Source: Pedobacter jeongneungensis (GTDB lineage Bacteria > Bacteroidota > Bacteroidia > Sphingobacteriales > Sphingobacteriaceae). Taken from it: a DNA stretch of 64,000 nucleotides. The stretch's first letter is position 1. Each line of letters starts with the position of its first letter. This document shows positions 8,439 to 15,526 of the stretch, piece by piece. The stretch spans positions 310,001 through 374,000 of the forward strand of contig NZ_AYMG01000013.1 of assembly GCF_000633455.1 (NCBI RefSeq), written 5' to 3'. Made by a program: the position numbers and the translations under genes. Under the pieces are notes generated by a model. It had not been told where the DNA came from. It saw only the letters and a list, made by a program, of their open reading frames with translations, and ran no database searches.

Positions 8439-9242
8439 ATGTTATCTTTTCCCAACGCAAAAATAAACTTAGGCTTAAATATCACCGAAAAACGTGCTGA
8501 TGGTTACCACAACCTTGAAACCATTTTTTATCCCATCAATATTAAAGATGCGGTCGAAATTACCGATGCAGAGGTAACATCGTGTAAAATTCATGGAATC
8601 GATATTCCAGGCGATGAGAATGATAATCTTTGTGTTAAAGCTTATCAATTGGTGAAAAAGGATTTTGATATCCCTGCACAGCAGATCAATTTGTTAAAAA
8701 ACATTCCGGTAGGGGCAGGATTGGGTGGGGGGTCAGCAGATTGTGCTTTTCTGATCAAGTTGCTGAATGAGAAGTTCAGTTTAGGTTTGTCGGTTGATAA
8801 AATGGAAGATTACGCCCGCCAGCTAGGTGCCGATTGTGCTTTTTTTATCGAGAACAAACCTGTTTATGCATTTAACAAGGGTGATGAATTTGAAAAGTAC
8901 GAAGTAGATTTGTCAGCATGGTTTAAAGTTTTGGTAAAACCGCCTGTACATGTTAGCACAGCTGATGCTTATGCGCATGTAAAACCTCAAAAACCTTTGC
9001 AATCGTTAAAAGAAATCATACATTTGCATCCAACAACATGGAAATATAAGGTTATTAACGATTTCGAACTATCCGTTTTCGCTAAATATCCCCAAATTCG
9101 TCAAATAAAAACCAGTTTATACGATGCAGGCGCAACATTCGCTTTAATGAGTGGCAGCGGTTCGTCGGTTTTTGCATTGTTTAGCCATCCGGTTAAATTG
9201 CCAGAACTGGAAAAAAACAACTTAGTATTTTATGGCATTTAA
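8439..9242 (+). CDS. ispE: 4-diphosphocytidyl-2-C-methyl-D-erythritol kinase
   Basis: Phosphorylates CDP-methylerythritol in the MEP isoprenoid pathway. The 267-residue chain starts MLSFPNAKINLGLNITEKR, matching the conserved 'AKINLxLxI' opening of IspE. The GHMP-kinase ATP loop is PVGAGLGGGSADCAF (about residues 89-103), and the third motif is FALMSGSGSSVFALF near residue 235. The start ATG 8439 was preferred over an upstream frame extension, which would translate the AAATCTC repeat. Length is near the family norm. The gene stands alone with its own leader repeat. Confidence 0.95.
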   Translation: MLSFPNAKINLGLNITEKRADGYHNLETIFYPINIKDAVEITDAEVTSCKIHGIDIPGDENDNLCVKAYQLVKKDFDIPAQQINLLKNIPVGAGLGGGSADCAFLIKLLNEKFSLGLSVDKMEDYARQLGADCAFFIENKPVYAFNKGDEFEKYEVDLSAWFKVLVKPPVHVSTADAYAHVKPQKPLQSLKEIIHLHPTTWKYKVINDFELSVFAKYPQIRQIKTSLYDAGATFALMSGSGSSVFALFSHPVKLPELEKNNLVFYGI

Positions 9243-9438
9243 GCTGAGCGTATGGCGCATAGCGTTTGAATAGCAGATAAAGGTTGAAAGTTGAAAGGTT
9301 GAAGGTTGAGAGCGTTTAAAATGTCTCATATCTCAAATCTGATATCTCGAGACTATACAGATAAATAAAATTTAAATAAAGGTGGAAGATTTAAGGCATT
9401 TGCAATGTCTCAAATCTGACATCTCGATACTATACAAA

Positions 9439-9858
9439 ATGAATATAAATCTAATCCGCAAAAGCGGTAAATTTAATTTTGAAGCAGAAAACGAAAGCGG
9501 TTTTACCGTAGAGTTGGATGCAAAGGCTGCCATTGGTGGCGAAGGCAAAGGTTTCAGACCGATGGAGATGTTATTGATTGGTTTAGGTGGCTGCAGTGGG
9601 ATTGACATGGTAAATGTATTAACCAAACAGAAGGAACCACTTGATGATGTTAAAATCGCCATAAACGCAACTCGTAAAGAAGAAGAAATGCCGCCGATTT
9701 TTGACGTAATCAACATTCATTTCGATCTTTTTGGCGACTTAAGCGTGCCAAAGGTAGAGCGTGCATTACAAATGACTTTCGATAAATATTGCTCGGTATC
9801 TAATATTTTAGGCCGGTCTGCAACAATTAACTTTACTTATAAAATAAATAAGGCGTAG
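9439..9858 (+). CDS. OsmC/Ohr family protein
   Basis: A 139-residue OsmC-like protein; relatives are thiol peroxidases acting on organic hydroperoxides. The central helix carries GGCSGIDMVNVL with the conserved Cys (about residue 53), preceded by GFRPMEMLLIGLG. The second redox Cys expected in OsmC/Ohr may be the one in YCSVSNILGRSATINF. Start ATG 9439 is used because the upstream in-frame extension translates intergenic repeat. The OsmC fold is clear; whether it is OsmC, YhfA or another subgroup is not. Confidence 0.88.
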   Translation: MNINLIRKSGKFNFEAENESGFTVELDAKAAIGGEGKGFRPMEMLLIGLGGCSGIDMVNVLTKQKEPLDDVKIAINATRKEEEMPPIFDVINIHFDLFGDLSVPKVERALQMTFDKYCSVSNILGRSATINFTYKINKA

Positions 9859-9895
9859 GTGGAGGTTTAAGGTGTAGGGTTTAAGGTTGAGGGGC

Positions 9896-9960
9896 TAAAT
9901 CTCATATCTAATGTCTGACATCTCAAATCTCATTCTAACATCTCACATCTCAAATCTAAC
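9896..9960. repeat. Degenerate 'ATCTCAAATCT' array before metZ
   Basis: The gap between the OsmC-like gene and metZ is largely made of imperfect 7-10 nt units (TCTCAAATC, TCTCATATC, TCTGACATC). No SAM-responsive riboswitch structure could be recognised in it. Confidence 0.65.
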
Positions 9961-9966
9961 AATACA

Positions 9967-11133
9967 ATGAAATCCGAAAATTTTGAAACCATAGCTATAC
10001 GCACTCAAACAGAACGCAGCTTGCATAAAGAGCATTCATCGCCAATTTACCTTACTTCGAGTTATAAGTTCGAAGATGCTGAAGAAATGCGTGCTTTGTT
10101 TGCTAACGAAAAAGAGGGGAACGTTTATAGCCGTTATTCAAATCCAAATACCTCAGAGTTTATTGATAAAATGTGCCTTTTGGAAGGTGCTGAAGATGGT
10201 TTTGCAACAGCTACTGGTATGGCGGCCATTTTTACCACATTTGGTGCTTTCTTAAAAAATGGCGACCATCTGGTTTCGAGCCGTTCGGTTTTTGGTTCAA
10301 CGCATCAATTGTTGACCAATGTTTTTTCTAACTGGGGCGTAACTTTTGATTATGCAGATTTAGATAAACCACAGGACTGGGAAGCGCTGATCAAACCAAA
10401 CACCAAAATGATTTTTGTGGAGACGCCATCTAATCCGGGTATCGATATCATCGATCTGGAATTTTTGGGCGATCTGGCTAAAAAACACAACTTATTATTG
10501 GTGGTTGATAATTGTTTTGCTACGCCATATTTACAACGTCCGATTGAACTTGGTGCACACATCTCTATTCATTCGGCTACCAAGTACATTGATGGACAAG
10601 GTCGTGTGTTGGGTGGCATTATTTTAGGTACAAAAGAGTTAATTGCTGATGTTATTGGTTTTGCCCGTCACAGTGGACCAGCACTTTCACCTTTTAATGC
10701 CTGGATTTTATCTAAAAGCTTAGAAACTTTAGCTATCCGTATGGATCGCCATTGTGAAAATGCCTTAAAAGTGGCCGAATATTTAGAAAAACACCCAAAA
10801 ATCAAACTGGTGAAATATCCGTTTTTGCCATCGCACCCCCAGTATGAAATTGCCAAAAAGCAAATGAAACAGGGTGGAGGTATTGTAACCATTGTGGTTG
10901 ATGGCGGTATAGATGCGGCACGTAAATTTATGGACCGCTTAGAGATGTTCTCTATTTCTGCAAACCTTGCCGATACACGTTCAATTGCTACACATCCTGC
11001 AACCAGCACGCATAGTAAACTAACCGAAGAGCAAAGAAATGAAGTGGGTATTGAACAGGGATCTATTCGTTTATCAATCGGTTTAGAGCATATCAACGAT
11101 ATTTTGGCTGATATTGAGCAGGCGTTGGCGTAA
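9967..11133 (+). CDS. metZ: O-succinylhomoserine sulfhydrylase / Cys-Met PLP enzyme
   Basis: A 388-residue PLP enzyme of the Cys/Met metabolism family, probably making homocysteine from an activated homoserine and sulfide. Family landmarks: SSPIYLTSSYKFEDAEEM (about 25-42), VYSRYSNPNT (about 57-66), the PLP phosphate-binding TGMAAIFT, the aromatic-stacking region VETPSNPGIDI, and the Schiff-base Lys in SIHSATKYIDGQGRVLGG (Lys about 208). Closest in pattern to MetZ-type sulfhydrylases; cystathionine gamma-synthase or gamma-lyase activity cannot be excluded from sequence alone. Monocistronic, converging on a lipoprotein gene across a hairpin. Confidence 0.88.
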   Translation: MKSENFETIAIRTQTERSLHKEHSSPIYLTSSYKFEDAEEMRALFANEKEGNVYSRYSNPNTSEFIDKMCLLEGAEDGFATATGMAAIFTTFGAFLKNGDHLVSSRSVFGSTHQLLTNVFSNWGVTFDYADLDKPQDWEALIKPNTKMIFVETPSNPGIDIIDLEFLGDLAKKHNLLLVVDNCFATPYLQRPIELGAHISIHSATKYIDGQGRVLGGIILGTKELIADVIGFARHSGPALSPFNAWILSKSLETLAIRMDRHCENALKVAEYLEKHPKIKLVKYPFLPSHPQYEIAKKQMKQGGGIVTIVVDGGIDAARKFMDRLEMFSISANLADTRSIATHPATSTHSKLTEEQRNEVGIEQGSIRLSIGLEHINDILADIEQALA

Positions 11134-11151
11134 TCTGCAATCAAAATATAT

Positions 11152-11280
11152 AAAAAAGGGAGGTGTATTATACATAAGGTTGTCATCCTGAGCCTGTCGA
11201 AGGATCTATCATAGCGTTTCGACAAGCTCAACGTGACAAGTTTTAAGAGATACAAGGCTTATGATATAACCTCCTTTTTA
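11152..11280. terminator. Convergent terminator hairpin split by a repeat
   Basis: AAAAAAGGGAGGT at 11153-11164 faces ACCTCCTTTTTA at 11269-11280, with further matching steps (TAT, CATAAG) inside. The arms can serve both the metZ (plus) and the lipoprotein gene (minus), with T runs on both outer sides. The loop holds a separate palindromic repeat (11181-11238). Confidence 0.6.
11181..11238. repeat. Palindromic repeat R3 ('GTCATCCTGAGC...')
   Basis: Left arm 11181-11201 (TGTCATCCTGAGCCTGTCGA...) and right arm 11218-11238 are complementary over 21 bp with about four mismatches. Repeats with this wording are frequent in Bacteroidota intergenic DNA. It sits inside the loop of the metZ terminator. 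Confidence 0.75.
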
Positions 11281-11292
11281 TTCTAACTATTC

Positions 11293-12546
11293 CTATTCGT
11301 ATTTAGAAAAATCAACAGCGAATATGCAACGGTTAACCTGACTGCCATTATTAGCACCAGCGTTGGGTTCGAATTCTGTTAAACTCCATAAATATCCATA
11401 TTGTGCTTCAAGATATAACGATTCGGAGCCATAAGGCCACCTGTATCGAACGGTATTGGTATCTCCATCGGTATACCTTGCCAAACGGGCGGTAGATCCA
11501 TACGATTCGCTGGGTGATCCGGTGCAGGAAAGCCAGGTTCTGTTGCCTTTTCTGAAAACGCCCTGTATACCATGGGCATGATCGGACGCAAACAGACTGT
11601 TTTTAGGGATTACAGTTTGTATACCGGAGTTTTGCAATTCACCAGAGGCATTGATCGGAAATCCGAATATTTTGGGTACAATTGAGGCATCAGCACTGCC
11701 AGCATAATATTGGCCCGTCCATAGCTGGTTGTTTTCGTAATTTACCTGTACGGTAGAAAACGGACTAGCATCATTGATTTTATAATAACCTATCTGTGGG
11801 AGGATATACCTGTAATTAAAAGCATAAAGGTTGCCACTGGCATCTTTGCCACATTTATTTTCGGTTCCGGTTCCAGCGCTTACTTCGATAATTTTATCTA
11901 AATCGAATACCCTTAAGCCTAAACTTGTGCTGCTTAAATAAATTTTGCCATTAAAATAAGCGATTCCACCTGCATGTACATTTAATGGTGCATAAGAGCC
12001 ATATTGTGCATAATCTAACGTTCCGGTTGGAAGGGTAGGTTGTACCAGTAAAATGTGCCTGTAAGTCAAGTAAGTGGCTGAACTTGGACTGATGTCGATA
12101 AGGCTTATCCTCGATCCTTTGCTCTCTGCCGCATCTTTGGCATACCAGCTCACCAGCAAATAACGTACACCATTCCTGGAGAAACCAGCGATACCCTGTG
12201 GGCGCCAAATAGAAGTGGTTTCATCATCTTCATTCCATCTGATACCCCTAACCCTGTTTTCTTCGGGCACGTTAAAGCCGTATACCTCAGTGTAAGAACT
12301 CCCGCCAATCGCCTGGCGGTTTTTATCCAGCTGTGTTGGGTTTAGAAAAGTAAAACCGGTGTTAATATAAGCAGAAGTATTGGTATAGGCATTTACATTT
12401 ACAGCCGCGCTTACTGCTGAGGTAGCCATCAGCATATTTTTGTTTTGAACCGTTGCGCTGCCCTGTTCTTCAGTTATAGTGTTCTTTTTGCAGGAAAATG
12501 CGAACAGGCAGGAGGCTAATAGCATCCAGGTGATGTTTTTTTGCAT
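11293..12546 (-). CDS. Secreted lipoprotein of unknown function
   Basis: A 417-residue exported protein, function not recognised. From ATG 12544-12546 it starts MQKNITWMLLASCLFAFSCK, a lipoprotein signal peptide with a Cys followed by two Lys and a low-complexity linker, typical of Bacteroidota lipoproteins. The body has repeated short beta-type segments with Gly/Tyr/Trp-rich turns (GIAYFNGKIYLSSTSLGLRVFDL, HAHGIQGVFRKG, YLEAQYGYLWSLTEF), which suggests a beta-propeller-like surface protein. No catalytic motif stands out. Start codons further upstream would break the signal peptide. It converges on metZ. Confidence 0.8.
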   Translation of the reverse strand: MQKNITWMLLASCLFAFSCKKNTITEEQGSATVQNKNMLMATSAVSAAVNVNAYTNTSAYINTGFTFLNPTQLDKNRQAIGGSSYTEVYGFNVPEENRVRGIRWNEDDETTSIWRPQGIAGFSRNGVRYLLVSWYAKDAAESKGSRISLIDISPSSATYLTYRHILLVQPTLPTGTLDYAQYGSYAPLNVHAGGIAYFNGKIYLSSTSLGLRVFDLDKIIEVSAGTGTENKCGKDASGNLYAFNYRYILPQIGYYKINDASPFSTVQVNYENNQLWTGQYYAGSADASIVPKIFGFPINASGELQNSGIQTVIPKNSLFASDHAHGIQGVFRKGNRTWLSCTGSPSESYGSTARLARYTDGDTNTVRYRWPYGSESLYLEAQYGYLWSLTEFEPNAGANNGSQVNRCIFAVDFSKYE

Positions 12547-12732
12547 GAGTTTATAAGGTTGATTGTTCTGGTTAAATTGGAGCAAGTTTAATGTGTAGAT
12601 ATAAACTTAAAGCTGAAACCGTGTTAAGGATTGGTTATGTTTAGTGCTGTGGCTGATTTAAGTTATATACCTGTCGATTAATGTTGAAAGGGGCTTCGAT
12701 GCCATTTAAAAGTACCTCCGAAGACCAATTTG

Positions 12733-12950
12733 CTGTTCCGAAGTACAAAAATGTACTTCGGAAGTAGAAAGAATAGGCTCGGAGGTACAAAAAGGTACTT
12801 CGGAAGTAGAAAGAATAGGCTCGGAGGTACAAAAAGGTACTTCGGAAGTAGAAAGAATGGGCTCGGAGGTACAAAAAGGTACTTCGGAAGTAGAAAGAAT
12901 AAGCGCTGAGGTATTAAAAGGTACCTCGAAAGCAGAAAAAATAGGTTTCG
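12733..12950. repeat. 42-bp tandem repeat array
   Basis: Units begin at 12753, 12795, 12837 and 12879, exactly 42 bp apart, with partial units at both ends (12733-12752 and 12921-12950). The first three full units are nearly identical; the fourth and the fifth, partial one are diverged. Each contains two small dyads: GAGGTAC...GTACTTC (exact as GAAGTAC...GTACTTC at 12740-12759) and TACTT-CGG-AAGTA. Period divisible by three keeps several frames open by accident. It lies in the 470-bp gap between the lipoprotein gene and the AlkD-like gene. Confidence 0.92.
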
Positions 12951-13016
12951 TTCAATAAACAGGATCATTTGAGATAAATCCGTAGTGAAGCGGAGCAAAA
13001 AAACTAAATTCGAATC

Positions 13017-13697
13017 ATGAACGACATTGAATTTATCCTTTCCGAACTGCAATCCATCAGTGAACCCGATTACCTAAAGAAAATGGCTTATTTTGGGATC
13101 GATATTTCAAAAGCTTTTGGTATTCGTGTGCCCAATATCCGTAAGCTGGGGAAACAGATCGGTAAAAATCAGGAGCTATCTTTACTGCTCTGGGAAACCG
13201 GATTTCACGAAGCCCGTCTTTTAGCCACATTCATCGGCGATTATAAACAAGTAACAGAAATGCAAATAAACGCGTGGACGAAAGATTTTATTTCATGGTA
13301 TATATGTGATCAGGCTTGCGGAAATCTTTTCGTTAAAACGCCTTATTTTAAGTCAAAGATTTTTGAATTTGCAGCGGCTGAAGCTGAATTTATAAAACGT
13401 ACCGGTTTTGTGTTGATGGCCGAGGCTGCCGTTCACCTTAAAAAAGAACCAGATATAACTTTTCTGGGTTTTCTTCCGGTAATTGAAAGAGAAGCTTATG
13501 ATAACCGCAATTTTGTTAAAAAGGCAATCAACTGGGCGTTGAGGCAAATCGGCAAGCGTAATGCTTTCCTGCATCGGCAGGCCCTCCAAACTGCAAATAA
13601 TATTTTGGCCCAAAACAATAAAAAAGCAAATTGGATAGCTTTAGATGCGCTGAGAGAATTAAACAGCGATGCGGTACTAGCAAAAGTTAATTCTTAG
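13017..13697 (+). CDS. DNA alkylation repair protein (AlkD-like HEAT repeat)
   Basis: A 226-residue all-helical protein of the DNA alkylation repair (AlkC/AlkD) family, which excises N3/N7-alkylpurines by wrapping DNA in HEAT-like repeats. Supporting features: KKMAYFGIDISKAFGIRVPNIRKLGK near the start, cut as FGIRVPNIRKLGK (about 34-46), LLWETGFHEARLLATFIG (about 60-77), SWYICDQACGNLF (about 92-104) carrying the family Trp and Asp, and NFVKKAINWALRQIGKRN (about 163-180). Start ATG 13017 directly follows the intergenic repeat region. Single gene; no SOS or ada-type operator could be recognised. Confidence 0.88.
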   Translation: MNDIEFILSELQSISEPDYLKKMAYFGIDISKAFGIRVPNIRKLGKQIGKNQELSLLLWETGFHEARLLATFIGDYKQVTEMQINAWTKDFISWYICDQACGNLFVKTPYFKSKIFEFAAAEAEFIKRTGFVLMAEAAVHLKKEPDITFLGFLPVIEREAYDNRNFVKKAINWALRQIGKRNAFLHRQALQTANNILAQNNKKANWIALDALRELNSDAVLAKVNS

Positions 13698-13785
13698 TCA
13701 AATCAAACACTTACCGCTCTACGCCTTCCGCTTAACGCTCTCTCACTTCTTACCCTACATCAATGCACAGTGAGCCTTACTGTAT

Positions 13786-13793
13786 TAACTTTG
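13786..13793 (+). promoter_or_regulatory. Candidate -7 promoter box for pirin gene
   Basis: TAACTTTG fits TAnnTTTG and lies 25 nt before the ATG at 13818. A Shine-Dalgarno-like AAAGGAAA (about 13808-13815) follows. The -33 TTG is not evident. Confidence 0.5.
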
Positions 13794-13817
13794 TATCATA
13801 AATAAGAAAGGAAATTT

Positions 13818-14540
13818 ATGTCACAGTTCATTTTGCACAAAGAAAACACCCGCGGTCATGCTAATCATGGCTGGTTAAATGCACATCACTCATTCAGTTT
13901 TGCAAACTATTACAATCCTGAAAGGATGCACTTCGGGGTTTTGAGGGTTTTAAATGATGACTTGATTGATGGTGGAATGGGCTTTGGTAGCCATCCACAT
14001 GATAACATGGAAATTATTACCATTCCATTGGCCGGTGCAATTGCACACAAAGATAGTATGGGGAATTCGGCAGTAATTAAAAATGGAGAAATCCAGGTAA
14101 TGAGTGCCGGAACAGGAGTTAGCCACAGCGAGTTTAACGCAAATGCAGGCGAGCAATTGAATTTATTGCAGATCTGGTTGTTCCCGAACAAGAAAAATGT
14201 TACGCCACGTTATGATCAACAGACTTTAGATGTTGCTGCCCGTCACAATAACTTTCAACAGATCTTATCGCCAAATGCAGATGATGCCGGCGTTTGGATC
14301 CATCAGGATGCCTGGTTTTCGTTAGGCAATTTTGATGAAGGTTTTGAAACCGAGTACAAAATCAAAAAAGCTGGTAATGGTGTGTATGCATTCGTAATTA
14401 GTGGAGAAGTAACCATTAACGGACAAGTGCTTAGTAAAAGAGATGGATTAGGGGTGTGGGATACCGATAGCATCAGTTTTAAAGCCAATACTGCAGGAGC
14501 AGAAGTTTTATTAATGGATATTCCAATGGAATTGAACTAA
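13818..14540 (+). CDS. Pirin family protein (YhhW-like bicupin)
   Basis: A 240-residue bicupin. The N-terminal cupin has the pirin metal-site pattern: FGSHPHDNMEIITIPLAGAI, cut as GSHPHDNMEIITI (about 56-68), then GTGVSHSEFNA with the later His (about 98-108). The opening HENTRGHANHGWL-type block (ENTRGHANHGWLNAHHSFSF) is characteristic. Relatives include quercetin 2,3-dioxygenase-like YhhW and redox-sensing pirins; substrate unknown. A ribosome site AAAGGAAA precedes the ATG, and a strong terminator follows at 14552-14588. Single gene. Confidence 0.93.
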   Translation: MSQFILHKENTRGHANHGWLNAHHSFSFANYYNPERMHFGVLRVLNDDLIDGGMGFGSHPHDNMEIITIPLAGAIAHKDSMGNSAVIKNGEIQVMSAGTGVSHSEFNANAGEQLNLLQIWLFPNKKNVTPRYDQQTLDVAARHNNFQQILSPNADDAGVWIHQDAWFSLGNFDEGFETEYKIKKAGNGVYAFVISGEVTINGQVLSKRDGLGVWDTDSISFKANTAGAEVLLMDIPMELN

Positions 14541-14551
14541 AATAATTTAAC

Positions 14552-14588
14552 CAAACCCCGAAGGTTTTAGAACCTCGGGGTTTTATTT
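14552..14588 (+). terminator. Rho-independent terminator of pirin gene
   Basis: AACCCCGAAGGTTTT pairs with AGAACCTCGGGGTT, followed by TTATTTATTT. It sits between the pirin stop codon and the next gene. Confidence 0.88.
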
Positions 14589-14599
14589 ATTTAAAGAAT

Positions 14600-14896
14600 A
14601 TGCAAACTACCATACTTTATATCGGCAGGGATACTGAAATAACCGTTGTAATGAACCGCCTGTTAAATGCCAGACCAGAATGGAAAGGGATCTGTGTATG
14701 CACGGATGATGAAGCCATTGAGATTTGCCAAACACATGAAATAGATTTGGTATTGCTGGGAAACGGCATTGATGCAATATGTGAAAAAGCATTAAGAGCA
14801 AAACTGACCGGGCTTAAACCAAACTTGAAAATTATCCAGCACTATGGCGGGGGAAGTGGGCTCCTTTATGGCGAAATAATGTCGGCACTAAATTAA
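14600..14896 (+). CDS. Small receiver-like protein without phosphoacceptor
   Basis: A 98-residue protein, not assigned with certainty. Alternating strands and helices (TILYIGRDTEITVVMNRLL, then IDLVLLGNGID, then NLKIIQHYGG) resemble a response-regulator receiver fold, but the position that would hold the phosphoacceptor Asp reads Gly (LVLLGNG) and the acidic pocket is weak. It follows the pirin terminator closely, so it must use its own promoter in or near that hairpin. A pseudo-receiver or an unrelated small alpha/beta protein are both possible. Confidence 0.6.
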   Translation: MQTTILYIGRDTEITVVMNRLLNARPEWKGICVCTDDEAIEICQTHEIDLVLLGNGIDAICEKALRAKLTGLKPNLKIIQHYGGGSGLLYGEIMSALN

Positions 14897-15013
14897 GTAA
14901 AGAAATATTTTTTGCACTTTGCTATTACTCCCTCAAATAGCAGCAGTTGCCAATCCACCTAAACGGGATTGCAGCGATATCCTTTTAAAATTAACACTTG
15001 CTTCCGTTTTGCA

Positions 15014-15178
15014 TGTCATGCTGAGGTACGAAGCATCCGTGACAAATGAAACAGATGCTTCGTGCCTCAGCATGACAGGAGTATTTTAAAAGATTTAGCG
15101 GAAAGCCCGGCTAACAATTGACCGGAGTGCAGGTTTTGCTTTTCAAAATATTTTTATTGAACCTTACTAAAGTTAGCC
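15014..15178. repeat. Palindromic repeat element R1, copy 2
   Basis: Arms 15014-15037 and 15054-15077 (TGTCATGCTGAGGTACGAAG and its complement with one or two mismatches). The sequence after it (ggttttgcttttcaaaat, then a diverged ...actaaagttagcc) matches the downstream flank of copy 1 at about 2691-2730, so the unit extends past the hairpin. Confidence 0.78.
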
Positions 15179-15199
15179 GTACGCAAAGGCTGTGCTTCA

Positions 15200-15234
15200 A
15201 AAAAAAAACTTGATGGTCTGTGAGACACAGACCA
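15200..15234 (-). terminator. Rho-independent terminator of the lapA-like operon
   Basis: Perfect 9-bp stem (TGGTCTGTG 15214-15222, loop AGA, CACAGACCA 15226-15234). On the minus strand it is followed by ten T residues (A run at about 15200-15209). Confidence 0.9.
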
Positions 15235-15240
15235 AGGGAT

Positions 15241-15522
15241 CTAACTAATGTAATCTCTATCCTCGTCGCTTAAGGTATTTTTCTTTTCTACCGTAGGTTG
15301 ATTCCTTTCGATCTCATCATCGTAACTGCTTATTGTTTTCCGCGGACGGCCTACCACGAAGCCGATGATAAAACCAATGATGATGCAGATGCCGATAACC
15401 AAAAGTTTAGATACCGGAACCGTGGCTACCAGAAAATCAAAATCTACAGGTTCGGTATTTACCATCAAAAATATGGTCAGCAATGCGGTCAAAATAATAA
15501 TCGAAATTGTTTTTGCGCTCAT
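15241..15522 (-). CDS. LapA domain small membrane protein (DUF1049)
   Basis: A 93-residue inner-membrane protein. It has two membrane helices (about 4-20 and 37-59) separated by a short loop with the family pattern NTEPVDFDFLVATVPVSKLL, then a charged cytoplasmic tail. In Proteobacteria LapA/YciS works with LapB in lipopolysaccharide control; that role is not proven in Bacteroidota. It starts 4 bp after the stop of the large upstream gene, so the two form an operon ending at the 15200-15234 terminator. Confidence 0.85.
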   Translation of the reverse strand: MSAKTISIIILTALLTIFLMVNTEPVDFDFLVATVPVSKLLVIGICIIIGFIIGFVVGRPRKTISSYDDEIERNQPTVEKKNTLSDEDRDYIS

Positions 15523-15526
15523 GGTT

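Larger units (their letters stand above)
14897..15240. other. Intergenic region with R1 repeat and terminator
   Basis: A 344-bp gap between the small receiver-like gene and the lapA-like gene. It holds an R1 palindromic element and, at its right end, the terminator of the minus-strand operon. No gene seen. Confidence 0.65.

Noticed and set aside
9859..9966. SAM-type riboswitch before metZ
   Set aside because: The leader is only about 100 nt and made of short degenerate units; no conserved riboswitch core was recognised.
10668..11255. 195-codon minus-strand frame opposite metZ
   Set aside because: It is antisense to a clearly conserved enzyme and has no recognisable domain.
12733..12950. Possible CRISPR array
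   Set aside because: Units are directly adjacent with no unique spacers, and no cas gene is present in the window.
12678..13052. 124-codon and 77-codon open frames on the minus strand
   Set aside because: They translate the 42-bp tandem array, whose period is a multiple of three, so frames stay open by chance. The 'protein' is only 14-residue repeats and would overlap the start of the AlkD-like gene.
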